From Cytophagales bacterium (lineage in GTDB: Bacteria; Bacteroidota; Bacteroidia; Cytophagales; ES-bin-26): a stretch of DNA of 12,902 bases. The DNA is taken from contig JACMKY010000416.1 in the NCBI GenBank assembly GCA_014379925.1, forward strand, positions 1 to 12,902, written 5' to 3'. Below are positions 7,254-12,902 of this stretch, piece after piece (position 1 is the first letter of the stretch; the number at the start of each line of letters is the position of its first letter). The translations under genes and the position numbers were made by a program. The notes under the pieces are model-generated. The model saw only the letters and a list, made by a program, of their open reading frames with translations, ran no database searches and had not been told where the DNA came from.

Positions 7254-7567
7254 TTACTCCTCGAGAAATCCGGTGTACCAAAACCTTCCGTGGATGACCT
7301 GGCCCTCCTTCCAACGCTGAACGGAGACTTCGTTCAGCCGCCGCTTTCTACCGAAATCCTTGTACCGGAAAGAGCGCGTACATTCGGCCACGCGACCCAG
7401 GTTCTGCATCTCGTCCCGCAGGCAGCGTACTTTCCCCACGCGTGGCGCTTGGTCGTGGTGGCTCCGTGGTAGAACCCATCGATCGCCCGGAGGTTCTCCC
7501 CTTGGATCACCAAGCGGTGCAACGCGGTCACCCGATAAACCCATCCCATTCACGCCTCATTGGTCAT
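7254..7567 (-). pseudogene. Degraded SnoaL/NTF2-like protein gene
   Basis: The remnant starts 10 bases after the amidase stop with a perfect AGGAGG (7572-7577) 4 bases before ATG at 7567. It reads MTNEA and hits TGA at 7550-7552. The same frame then continues as GWVYRVTALHRLVIQGENLRAIDGFYHGATT. Near 7455 the recognisable coding moves to another frame: APRVGKVRCLRDEMQNLGRV, then AECTRSFRYKDFG, then LNEVSVQRWKEGQVIHGRFWY, ending at TAA 7254-7256. The pieces follow the order of a small SnoaL/NTF2-like protein: helical LxxQGxxLxAIDxFY start, GK turn, and final strands xEVSVQRWxxGxIxHERFxY. Compared with my memory of the family, a stretch before APRVGK and about 30 residues before AECTRSF seem missing. 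One stop, one frameshift and deletions argue against expression. Intact relatives are thought to be small alpha+beta-barrel enzymes or ligand-binding proteins; the original role here is unknown. Confidence 0.75.
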
Positions 7568-7571
7568 TCGC

Positions 7572-7577
7572 CCTCCT
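7572..7577 (-). promoter_or_regulatory. Consensus ribosome-binding site of the broken SnoaL-like gene
   Basis: AGGAGG on the minus strand begins immediately after the amidase stop codon and ends 4 bases before the ATG at 7567. It fixes the original start of the pseudogene and suggests the amidase and this gene were once co-translated. Most genes in this window lack such a strong site. Confidence 0.65.
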
Positions 7578-9245
7578 TCATTCCTTCGGGTGTTTCAAGT
7601 GAAAGTCGGTGGCTTCCTGGTAGGCCTTGGCTACCGTCAGCAGGGTGGCTTCCCCGAAGAGTTGGCCCATGAAGGTGATGCTGGTGGGCGTGCCTTCGGG
7701 ACGGAACCCGTTGGGTAGCACCACGCACGGATGCCCGGTAAGGTTGGTCACCATCAGGTTGCGGTTGCCGAAGGAAGGGGAAATGTACACGTCGATGTCC
7801 TTCAGTTTCTCGGCCATTGCCTCGATCAGGCGGGTACGGTGGCGGTTGGCCTGGATGTATTCCACCGCCGGGATGAAGCGCGCCGCCCGGAACGTGTTGG
7901 GCCAGTCGTTCTTGCCCTGTCGGGTCATCAAGTCGTCGCCGTTGGAGCGGGTAAGCTCGTCGAAAGCCGCCGCCGATTCTACGTCGATGATGAAACTCAG
8001 GTCCCGGGACGGAAGGTCAGGCAGTTCCAACGGGATCAGTTCCACGCCCAGTTCCCGGAGCTTTTGCAGGGTAGCCTGGTCAAAGGCTTGGGTGGGGTAG
8101 TCGCGCTCGAAGTCGTTCTTCAGGTACCCCACCCGGATGCCCGTCAGCTTCCGGGTACCGTCGTAGTTGAAGGGAGCGTCCCGGACGGAGGGATCCTTGC
8201 CGTCGGGGCCGATCAAGGCGTCGAACACGATGGCACAGTCTTCCACGCGGCGGCAAATCGGCCCGATCTTGTCCATCGACCACGTCAGGGCCATGCCCCC
8301 GGTCCGGCTCACCCGCCCGAAGGTGGGACGCAAACCCGTGGTGCCGCACACCGAAGAAGGCGAGACGATCGAGCCCAGCGTTTCGGTGCCGATGGCAAAA
8401 GGCACCAGTCCCGCCGCCACCGCCGAGGCCGACCCCGCCGAGGAGCCACTCGACCCCCGGGCCGGGTCCCAGGGATTGCGGGTCATACCGCCGAACCACA
8501 CGTCGCCCATGGCCAGGGCTCCGAGCGTAAGTTTAGCCACCAGCACGGCCCCGGCCGCTTCCAATTTCTGGATCACCGTGGCGTCCGCGTCAATAATTTG
8601 GTCCCGGTAGGGGCCCGCTCCCCACGTCGTTTTGTAGCCCTTGGTGGCCAGCAGGTCTTTGGCGCCGTAGGGAATACCGTGGAGCGGACCCCGGTATTTG
8701 CCCGCCTTGATTTCCTGGTCGGCCCGTTGCGCTTGTTGGAGGGCTAGTTCTTCGGTGAGGGTAATGGTGCACTGCAGCCGCGGTCCGTGGGTCTTCAGCC
8801 GCTCCAGAAAGAAACGAGTTAATTCCACCGAAGAAAGTTGCCGCGTGCGGACCAGGTAGGCCAACTGATTGACCGAGTAAAAAGCCAAGTCGGCCCGGCT
8901 GGCAGGCAACGTCACTTTTCCTGGCTGGACGGCGGTCTTGAAAGGTTTGCGTTCCTTCTCGAACTGGAAACCAACGGGCAATGGGTTGAACACCAGGGCC
9001 GGCACTACGTCGTTGGTCAGGGGAATGGCGCGGAGCTTACCGTAGGCAACCCGCTGCTCTTCCAGGCTGCTTAGCATGGAATCCGTTTCGGATGGCGTGA
9101 ACTCGAGTCCGATCAGTTTCTGGGCTTGCCCAATGGCGGCCGCGGTGATCGAGGGCGTTTCCGGCCGGTTCAGAAAGGCACCCAGTCCGAAGCTCATCAG
9201 GCAACAAAACAACAAGAAGGCAAGTGGGTAGCGGTTGATTTTCAT
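7578..9245 (-). CDS. Exported amidase-signature family enzyme
   Basis: A 555-aa amidase-signature hydrolase with a Ser–cisSer–Lys triad. Visible elements are the Lys in HGIPYGAKDLLATKG (Lys196), the Gly/Ser-rich block GSSGSSAGSASAVAAG (264-279) with the likely cis-Ser at 268, and the nucleophile Ser292 in GTETLGSIVSPSS. The family core starts near 120 (YSVNQLAYLVRTRQLSSVELTRFFL). The N-terminus MKINRYPLAFLLFCCLMSFGLGAFLN is a signal peptide or anchor, so the enzyme acts outside the cytoplasm. This argues against GatA, which such genes are often named after. About 90 residues after the signal (30-118) precede the core and have no motif I recognise. The start is ATG at 9245. The lipase-like gene ends 126 bases upstream and the SnoaL remnant follows closely. 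Substrate unknown; secreted amides or peptide amides are possible (inference). Confidence 0.9.
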   Translation of the reverse strand: MKINRYPLAFLLFCCLMSFGLGAFLNRPETPSITAAAIGQAQKLIGLEFTPSETDSMLSSLEEQRVAYGKLRAIPLTNDVVPALVFNPLPVGFQFEKERKPFKTAVQPGKVTLPASRADLAFYSVNQLAYLVRTRQLSSVELTRFFLERLKTHGPRLQCTITLTEELALQQAQRADQEIKAGKYRGPLHGIPYGAKDLLATKGYKTTWGAGPYRDQIIDADATVIQKLEAAGAVLVAKLTLGALAMGDVWFGGMTRNPWDPARGSSGSSAGSASAVAAGLVPFAIGTETLGSIVSPSSVCGTTGLRPTFGRVSRTGGMALTWSMDKIGPICRRVEDCAIVFDALIGPDGKDPSVRDAPFNYDGTRKLTGIRVGYLKNDFERDYPTQAFDQATLQKLRELGVELIPLELPDLPSRDLSFIIDVESAAAFDELTRSNGDDLMTRQGKNDWPNTFRAARFIPAVEYIQANRHRTRLIEAMAEKLKDIDVYISPSFGNRNLMVTNLTGHPCVVLPNGFRPEGTPTSITFMGQLFGEATLLTVAKAYQEATDFHLKHPKE

Positions 9246-9371
9246 TCGGTTTAGGCGGGTTTAGCAAACAGGTGAACGGAGATTTTATGTCGGGCCGAAC
9301 GTCTCCGTCTGCCTTTGAAGTAGCAACGTCGCGGGCAATCAAGTATGTTCGGCCTGCCTTGCGCAAATAAC

Positions 9372-10634
9372 CTAATTTCCGATGGCATCCCGGTATGCCG
9401 AGAAAAAAAGAAACGCCCCCAGGGTATATTCGGCGGCAGAAGTGAAGTGGTTCCCGCCTTTAATCGGCCGGAGTTGCACCTGCGTGGCTCCGCGGGCCAA
9501 CATTGCTTCGTAGGCGTCCTGGGAGTTGAAAAAAGGCACGTAGTCGTCGGCCGTACCGTGAAAAAGGGCGACGGGTGCTTTGGGTTTCCAGTCGTAGACG
9601 TCGTTGTCGCGGAAGGCCACTAGCATCCGGGTGTCCGTTCCGTTCAGGATGCCGGTGCGAAAGGCAGCCGTGAACAACTGCTTCGGAAGCGGGTTGATTT
9701 CGTCAAACAAATTTGCCTGAATCCGGGCGGCCCACGGTTCGTTGAAATAACGGGAAAGTGGGCGGTTGAGGGCGTATACCTGGTTGTAGGTACCCAGCAC
9801 CCACACGTACGTGTTGATGAAGTTCAGTTTTTGATCCGAATTCATGATGTACCTGGCGAAGGCAGTCTTGTGATACGCGCCTGCCCCGGGCGCACTGGCC
9901 GTCACGGTGAATTCGTCGGCGTGCTTCTCTTCGATGAGCTTGTGCAAGGCCATCGTGGCAAAACCGCCTTCCGAATAGCCCAACAAGAAATTCCGGTCGT
10001 TCAACCCTATCTTTTCCCGGGCGCAAAATTCCCGGGCCGCCCGCAGCATGTCCAGGGAAGCCGAAGCCAGCGTGGGCGCGTGTTCGTAGGGATGAGGCAA
10101 TGCCTTGGAAGCCCCGTAGCCGAGGTAGTCGGGTGCCGTTACCAGGTATCCGTTCGAAGCCAGTACCGAAACCGCGGACCAAATCTCGCTTCCCGGGCGG
10201 TAGTACGAAGGCGCCCGCTGCTCATCGCTCCGGCGGATGGTGCCGTGCTGATAGCTCAGCAGTGGCAACGGTTTGTCGGCAACGGGTACCAGCAGGGCCC
10301 CCGAAGCCGTTACCTTTTCGCCGCCCACCCCCGTGGTTTGGTACGTGAGCCGGTACACTTTAATATTGTACTGGGCCAATGCCCTGACTCCCGGCACCGC
10401 GGAAGCCCGGTCGGCCAAAGCGGCCCGGTCAAACTGTCCGATCAGGGTGCTGCCAATCAGGTGACGGGCTTTGGCAGGCGATTCTTTCTCCTTCCCGGAG
10501 GACGATTCTTCTCTCTTTTGAAAAAGCGGTGCATTGCCCCTCTGAGAACCGGCCAACGAGGGTAACAGCAAAAGCAAGCACCCGACCAAGTTGGCCAACA
10601 AATGGGGATCGAACAATTTTTTTAGGTATTGCAC
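9372..10634 (-). CDS. Secreted alpha/beta hydrolase, secretory-lipase type
   Basis: A 420-aa exported hydrolase resembling secretory lipases and related esterases. Residues 1-31 form a signal peptide with two Lys and a core LLANLVGCLLLLLPSLAGSQ. A charged linker (about 37-57, with EESSSGKEKESPAKAR) follows. The catalytic domain shows YQHGT (128-132) as the oxyanion region, APDYLGYG (167-174), the nucleophile elbow GYSEGGFA with Ser221, the acid Asp363 in LFHGTADDYVPF, and His396 in KGGNHF. No ATG is available near the N-terminus; the start is GTG at 10634, the first start codon in an open frame. It precedes the exported amidase on the same strand at 126 bases, so both may serve extracellular substrate breakdown, but joint transcription is not shown. 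Family assignment is good; substrate is open. Confidence 0.87.
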   Translation of the reverse strand: MQYLKKLFDPHLLANLVGCLLLLLPSLAGSQRGNAPLFQKREESSSGKEKESPAKARHLIGSTLIGQFDRAALADRASAVPGVRALAQYNIKVYRLTYQTTGVGGEKVTASGALLVPVADKPLPLLSYQHGTIRRSDEQRAPSYYRPGSEIWSAVSVLASNGYLVTAPDYLGYGASKALPHPYEHAPTLASASLDMLRAAREFCAREKIGLNDRNFLLGYSEGGFATMALHKLIEEKHADEFTVTASAPGAGAYHKTAFARYIMNSDQKLNFINTYVWVLGTYNQVYALNRPLSRYFNEPWAARIQANLFDEINPLPKQLFTAAFRTGILNGTDTRMLVAFRDNDVYDWKPKAPVALFHGTADDYVPFFNSQDAYEAMLARGATQVQLRPIKGGNHFTSAAEYTLGAFLFFSAYRDAIGN

Positions 10635-10865
10635 AGCCGGTGTTGGGGGTGAAATGACGGGATAAAACGTGAGAACCCCTCTTTTCGTACACCCGACGAT
10701 TCCAACAATCGAAACTTGGCGGCGGTTTTCCCGGGAATGAATTCATGGACTGGCCTGGGTATCAAACCCGCCGGAGAGGTCGGAGAACACCCGTGAAACT
10801 GGCTACTGGACGGAACGGTTTAGCGTCTACAAAGATTGTTCGTAAAAAAGGCGTTATGCCCTGCC
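10635..10865. other. Divergent intergenic region between lipase-like gene and cupin gene
   Basis: These 231 bases separate divergently transcribed genes and should carry both promoters. I found no exact TAnnTTTG box in a suitable place. The minus strand has AATCTTTG at 10830-10837, one mismatch from consensus, but it is about 200 bases from the lipase-like start. Open frames crossing this region have no recognisable protein content. Confidence 0.5.
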
Positions 10866-11264
10866 ATGGACCTCCCTCTTTTGATTCAACTGGAGCAAAT
10901 CGGCTCCCCCGAAACCGGCTACCTGACGGTAGCGCAGTACGGAGAATATCTCCCTTTCGAGATCAAACGGGTGTTCTGGAACTACGCCGTACCCAACGGT
11001 ACGGAGCGCGGCAACCACGCTTACCGCCGCACCCGGCAACTACTGGTGGTGTTAAACGGAAAAGCCCGGGTCACGCTCGAATCGCCCGACGGCCAGCAGT
11101 CCGTCCACGCGCTTTCCCTTCCGCACGAAGGGCTGTACGTGCCGGCCCTTTACTGGCGTCGGGTGGAGTTTTTCGAAGGGGCCATTCTGGCCGTTTTCTC
11201 CTCCCACGCTTTTGACCCGGCTGATTCCCTGCGCGATTACGAGGCGTTCCGGGCAATGGGCTAA
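10866..11264 (+). CDS. FdtA/WxcM-like cupin (sugar 3,4-ketoisomerase fold)
   Basis: A 132-aa cytosolic cupin of the FdtA/QdtA/WxcM C-terminal type. Characterised members isomerise dTDP-4-keto-6-deoxyglucose for surface-sugar synthesis. The family pattern is clear: YLPFEIKRVFWNYAVPNG (28-45), RGNHAYRRTRQLLVVLNGKARVTL (48-71), GLYVPALYWRRVEFFEGAILAVFSS (89-113) and the C-terminal DSLRDYEAF (120-128). The usual RGxHAH signature is changed to RGNHAY: His51 is kept but the second His is Tyr53. Catalysis may therefore differ or be lost. I choose ATG at 10866; TTG at 10836 would add ten residues (FVKKALCPA) not expected in the family. The gene stands alone on the plus strand with no nucleotide-sugar genes nearby, so a sugar-isomerase role is not supported by context. 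Confidence 0.82.
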   Translation: MDLPLLIQLEQIGSPETGYLTVAQYGEYLPFEIKRVFWNYAVPNGTERGNHAYRRTRQLLVVLNGKARVTLESPDGQQSVHALSLPHEGLYVPALYWRRVEFFEGAILAVFSSHAFDPADSLRDYEAFRAMG

Positions 11265-11273
11265 CGGCGGACT

Positions 11274-11326
11274 CGTTGGTTATGGGTGTTTGCCGGCCGC
11301 AGGCCGGGATCGGTCTTCGACCAACG
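11274..11326. other. Nested inverted repeats between convergent genes
   Basis: The gap between the cupin stop and the glucosaminidase stop holds CGTTGGT (11274-11280) pairing with ACCAACG (11320-11326). Inside lies a perfect 6-bp stem CCGGCC/GGCCGG with a GCA loop (11293-11307). A further 4-bp hairpin, GGTC/GACC, competes with the outer stem. This could fold on either strand and end both transcripts, but no T-run follows, so it is not a standard intrinsic terminator. Confidence 0.35.
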
Positions 11327-11328
11327 GC

Positions 11329-12186
11329 TCAATACGGGGCAAAAGCCTGCCAGTGCTGGTTACGGGAAAGGTAAACCGGATTAATTCGGTACCGGTCGTA
11401 GCGGGTGAGGCGGTTGTCGCGAATAACGGAACGGAGCCGTCGGGTGTAGGTGTGGCCCAGTTCGGAATAGGCGCTCAGCTGCGGCAGCAACGCGTAGGGA
11501 TTGTCGTTCTCGAAACGAATATTGCGAAAATCCCGGTAAGCCGCTACCCGCCCCAGGGTCTCGTAGTAATGTTCGACGGAGAGGGAAAGGTTGCGGTAAC
11601 GCCGGAGAAATACCTTGCGCCCCCCCCGCCGGGCCGACGTCTCGATCCGTTCCTCATCGGCCCGCAATGACCACACGCCAAATACGTTGTTGGCTTCCGC
11701 GAAGCAATTCGACGTACCCCAACCACTTTCCAGGGCCGCCTGGGCCAGCACCAGGCTCACGGGGTGCGGCTTGACTTTCCGGGCCAGTTGACGGATATTT
11801 TTGGCCCGGTAGCGCGTCAGTTCCTCGGCGATGAACAAGCTGTCTTCCCGCGTCCAGGCTTTCTTCCGGCGTTGTTTTCCGGCCAAATCGCGGATCCGGG
11901 CTTGTTTCTGCTCTAGGTTGAATTTTACCACCAGGATGGCCGGCAACATGAGGTCGATGAATTTTTGCTTTTGTTCGGCGGTCGGTAGGTAGCCGAGGGA
12001 AACGGCGTTGGTGTACAAGACGGGATCAACCAGCAATGAGGTCAGCGGTCGGATTTCGCTTGCCGAGCGAAGGGGCTGGTATTCAACCGCCACCTGGTTC
12101 ATTCGGTACTTCTCCCGGCATCCGGCCGTGAACATGAGCAGCCCTGCGGCGTACCCCAAGGCGAGAAAGCGGGTTCTGTGGGTCAT
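11329..12186 (-). CDS. Glucosaminidase-domain lipoprotein (peptidoglycan hydrolase)
   Basis: A 285-aa putative N-acetylglucosaminidase of the glucosaminidase/Bax type, expected to cut glycan strands of peptidoglycan in the periplasm. The N-terminus MTHRTRFLALGYAAGLLMFTAGC looks like a lipoprotein signal with Cys23 as the likely modified residue. The lipobox FTAGC is imperfect, so plain secretion is possible. A charged helical stretch (about 73-135) precedes the catalytic core VSLVLAQAALESGWGTSN (143-160), with the likely catalytic Glu153. EANNVFGVWSL follows (164-174), then SVEHYYETL (203-211) and SELGHTYTRRLRSVIRDN (241-258), all as expected of the family. ATG at 12186 is preferred; TTG at 12198 would add four residues before the signal. 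It converges with the cupin gene and is separated from the upstream gene by a strong terminator, so it is probably transcribed alone. Confidence 0.88.
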   Translation of the reverse strand: MTHRTRFLALGYAAGLLMFTAGCREKYRMNQVAVEYQPLRSASEIRPLTSLLVDPVLYTNAVSLGYLPTAEQKQKFIDLMLPAILVVKFNLEQKQARIRDLAGKQRRKKAWTREDSLFIAEELTRYRAKNIRQLARKVKPHPVSLVLAQAALESGWGTSNCFAEANNVFGVWSLRADEERIETSARRGGRKVFLRRYRNLSLSVEHYYETLGRVAAYRDFRNIRFENDNPYALLPQLSAYSELGHTYTRRLRSVIRDNRLTRYDRYRINPVYLSRNQHWQAFAPY

Positions 12187-12289
12187 TGGGCTGGACAAAC
12201 CCGGTTCGGAAAATGGGCTCCGGTCGGTCTCTGGGTTGATCCTATTTTCCCGGGTCTAGGTAAGCATCTGCTGCGGATCGTGAATGAAA

Positions 12290-12316
12290 GAAATACGGGC
12301 AATTGGCGCTTATCAA
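12290..12316 (-). promoter_or_regulatory. Weak promoter candidate for the glucosaminidase gene
   Basis: On the minus strand, TTG (12316-12314) is followed after 18 bases by TATTTC (12295-12290). This resembles the spacing of the Bacteroidota -33 TTG and -7 TAnnTTTG elements, but the -7 box is imperfect. It lies between the upstream terminator and the ATG, about 105 bases before the start. Position supports it more than sequence does. Confidence 0.25.
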
Positions 12317-12326
12317 CCACGCCGGG

Positions 12327-12370
12327 CAACAAAAAAGCGCAGGTCCCGAAAGACCTGCGCTTTTTTGTTG
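12327..12370 (-). terminator. Perfect 19-bp rho-independent terminator
   Basis: Bases 12327-12345 pair with 12352-12370 without a mismatch around a 6-nt loop (ccgaaa on the plus strand). The inner part is the GC-rich stem GCGCAGGTC/GACCTGCGC, and a run of six A precedes it and six T follows it. Because the A- and T-runs pair, it can work in both directions. It lies 15 bases after the stop of the gene at 12386 and so ends that minus-strand transcript. Confidence 0.92.
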
Positions 12371-12385
12371 TCCGATGAAACCCAA

Positions 12386-12902
12386 TCAACGCACGGCTTG
12401 CCGTATCGTTGCCCCGTCGGTGTAGACCTCGAAGGCCGCGGCCTTGGCAAACGATTTGCTCAGGTCGTACACGCGGCTGAAATTCTGATTCGCTTGAATC
12501 CGATCCTCGTAAATCAATTCGTTCCGGTCATTGTAAATGCTCACCAAAACCGGAGCCGTTTGCTTGCGTTGTACTTTCAACGCGAATTTTCCGGTTTCTT
12601 CCAGGGCGGCCACGCTCACCTTCAGTCCCGCTTTGGCGATTGGGGTGGCTGGCACGTACTGCACCGTACGCTGTTGCTTTCCTTCCACGCCTACTATCTC
12701 GAACCGGTATTCACCGCTGGCCAATCCGTTAAAATCGTAGTGCTTGGTGAACGTTTTGGCTTTTCCGATGAAATCAGTGTACAGGCGGCTGCCCTGGGCG
12801 TCGTAAAGATGCACCTTTACCGTTCCTTCCAGTTCGGAAGAGTAGGTCAACTTGTAAACGGCTTCCCGCTGAGTAGTCGTTACCTCGATCCCGGCGTCCG
12901 TC
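12386..12902 (-). CDS. Unrecognised beta-rich, probably exported protein (5' end outside window)
   Basis: The frame is open to the window edge with no stop, so the start lies outside; 171 codons are visible, ending in TGA at 12386-12388. I do not recognise a named family. The sequence has two similar halves of beta-sandwich character. One is VYKLTYSSELEGTVKVHLYD followed by SRLYTDFIGKAKTFTKHYDF and GEYRFEIVG. The other is GKFALKVQRK, then APVLVSIYNDRNELIYEDRI and NFSRVYDLSKSF, then AAFEVYTDG. Each half reads as strand, a D/N-rich turn 'Y(D/N)(A/D)', 'LIYxD', an aromatic strand, then a closing strand, as in Ig-like or fibronectin-like repeats. This suggests an extracytoplasmic protein of two tandem beta-domains (inference). 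It is followed by a strong terminator and so is the last gene of its transcript. Confidence 0.7.
   Translation of the reverse strand, partial: TDAGIEVTTTQREAVYKLTYSSELEGTVKVHLYDAQGSRLYTDFIGKAKTFTKHYDFNGLASGEYRFEIVGVEGKQQRTVQYVPATPIAKAGLKVSVAALEETGKFALKVQRKQTAPVLVSIYNDRNELIYEDRIQANQNFSRVYDLSKSFAKAAAFEVYTDGATIRQAVR

Noticed and set aside
7731..8747. Long plus-strand open frame of 338 codons
   Set aside because: It is antisense to the amidase, whose catalytic motifs are intact. Its composition is that of a shadow frame.
9276..9308. Inverted repeat ACGGAGA/TCTCCGT between the lipase-like and amidase genes, as a terminator
   Set aside because: Only 7 bp with a 19-nt loop and no T-run on either strand; too weak to call.
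10745..11215. Plus-strand frame of 156 codons overlapping the cupin gene
   Set aside because: The cupin frame carries the family motifs; this frame is Arg/Pro-rich with no recognisable domain.
1..12902. Mobile element, phage, CRISPR, defence system, toxin-antitoxin pair, tRNA or rRNA
   Set aside because: Read on both strands; no integrase, transposase, regular repeat array, defence-type domain or structural RNA was seen.

Overview
The window reads as chromosomal DNA of a GC-rich Bacteroidota bacterium, most likely a Cytophagales member of the Spirosoma/Rudanella/Larkinella type (inference). The reasons are the gene order nadK – DUF6089-type outer-membrane proteins – uppS – bamA with a CBS-domain gene next to nadK, the rarity of strong Shine-Dalgarno sequences, a promoter -7 box matching the Bacteroidota consensus TAnnTTTG, and recognisable family proteins throughout. 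Almost everything is on the minus strand; only one small cupin gene is on the plus strand.

Right to left, in the direction of transcription. At 12386-12902 lies the 3' part of an unrecognised gene for a probably exported beta-rich protein, closed by a perfect 19-bp hairpin terminator (12327-12370). Next is a lipoprotein-like glucosaminidase (11329-12186). It converges with a plus-strand FdtA/WxcM-like sugar-isomerase-fold cupin (10866-11264). Divergent from the cupin is a secreted alpha/beta hydrolase of the secretory-lipase type (9372-10634), followed by an exported amidase-signature enzyme (7578-9245). Directly behind the amidase is a broken SnoaL/NTF2-like gene (7254-7567), which has a consensus ribosome-binding site but an early stop, a frameshift and apparent internal deletions.

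The left half is a housekeeping and cell-envelope block: an alpha/beta hydrolase (6328-7098), a CBS/ACT-like protein (5520-6185), NAD kinase (4590-5465), an AT-rich promoter region (about 4369-4589), two tandem DUF6089-like outer-membrane beta-barrel proteins (3358-4368 and 2612-3316), undecaprenyl diphosphate synthase (1797-2558) and BamA (1-1788, cut by the window edge). UppS supplies the lipid carrier for peptidoglycan and surface polysaccharides. BamA inserts outer-membrane proteins, and the two DUF6089 proteins are plausible clients. uppS and bamA are coupled through a TGATG overlap or an 8-nt gap.

I see no phage, transposase, CRISPR, toxin-antitoxin, defence or biosynthetic cluster, and no RNA gene. 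I do not claim a new system. The most informative observations are the decaying SnoaL/NTF2 gene, the cupin with a changed catalytic-type histidine, the tandem outer-membrane proteins in the nadK-uppS-bamA block, and a perfect 16-bp inverted repeat flanking the CBS gene. All functional calls come from reading sequence by eye; no database search was run.
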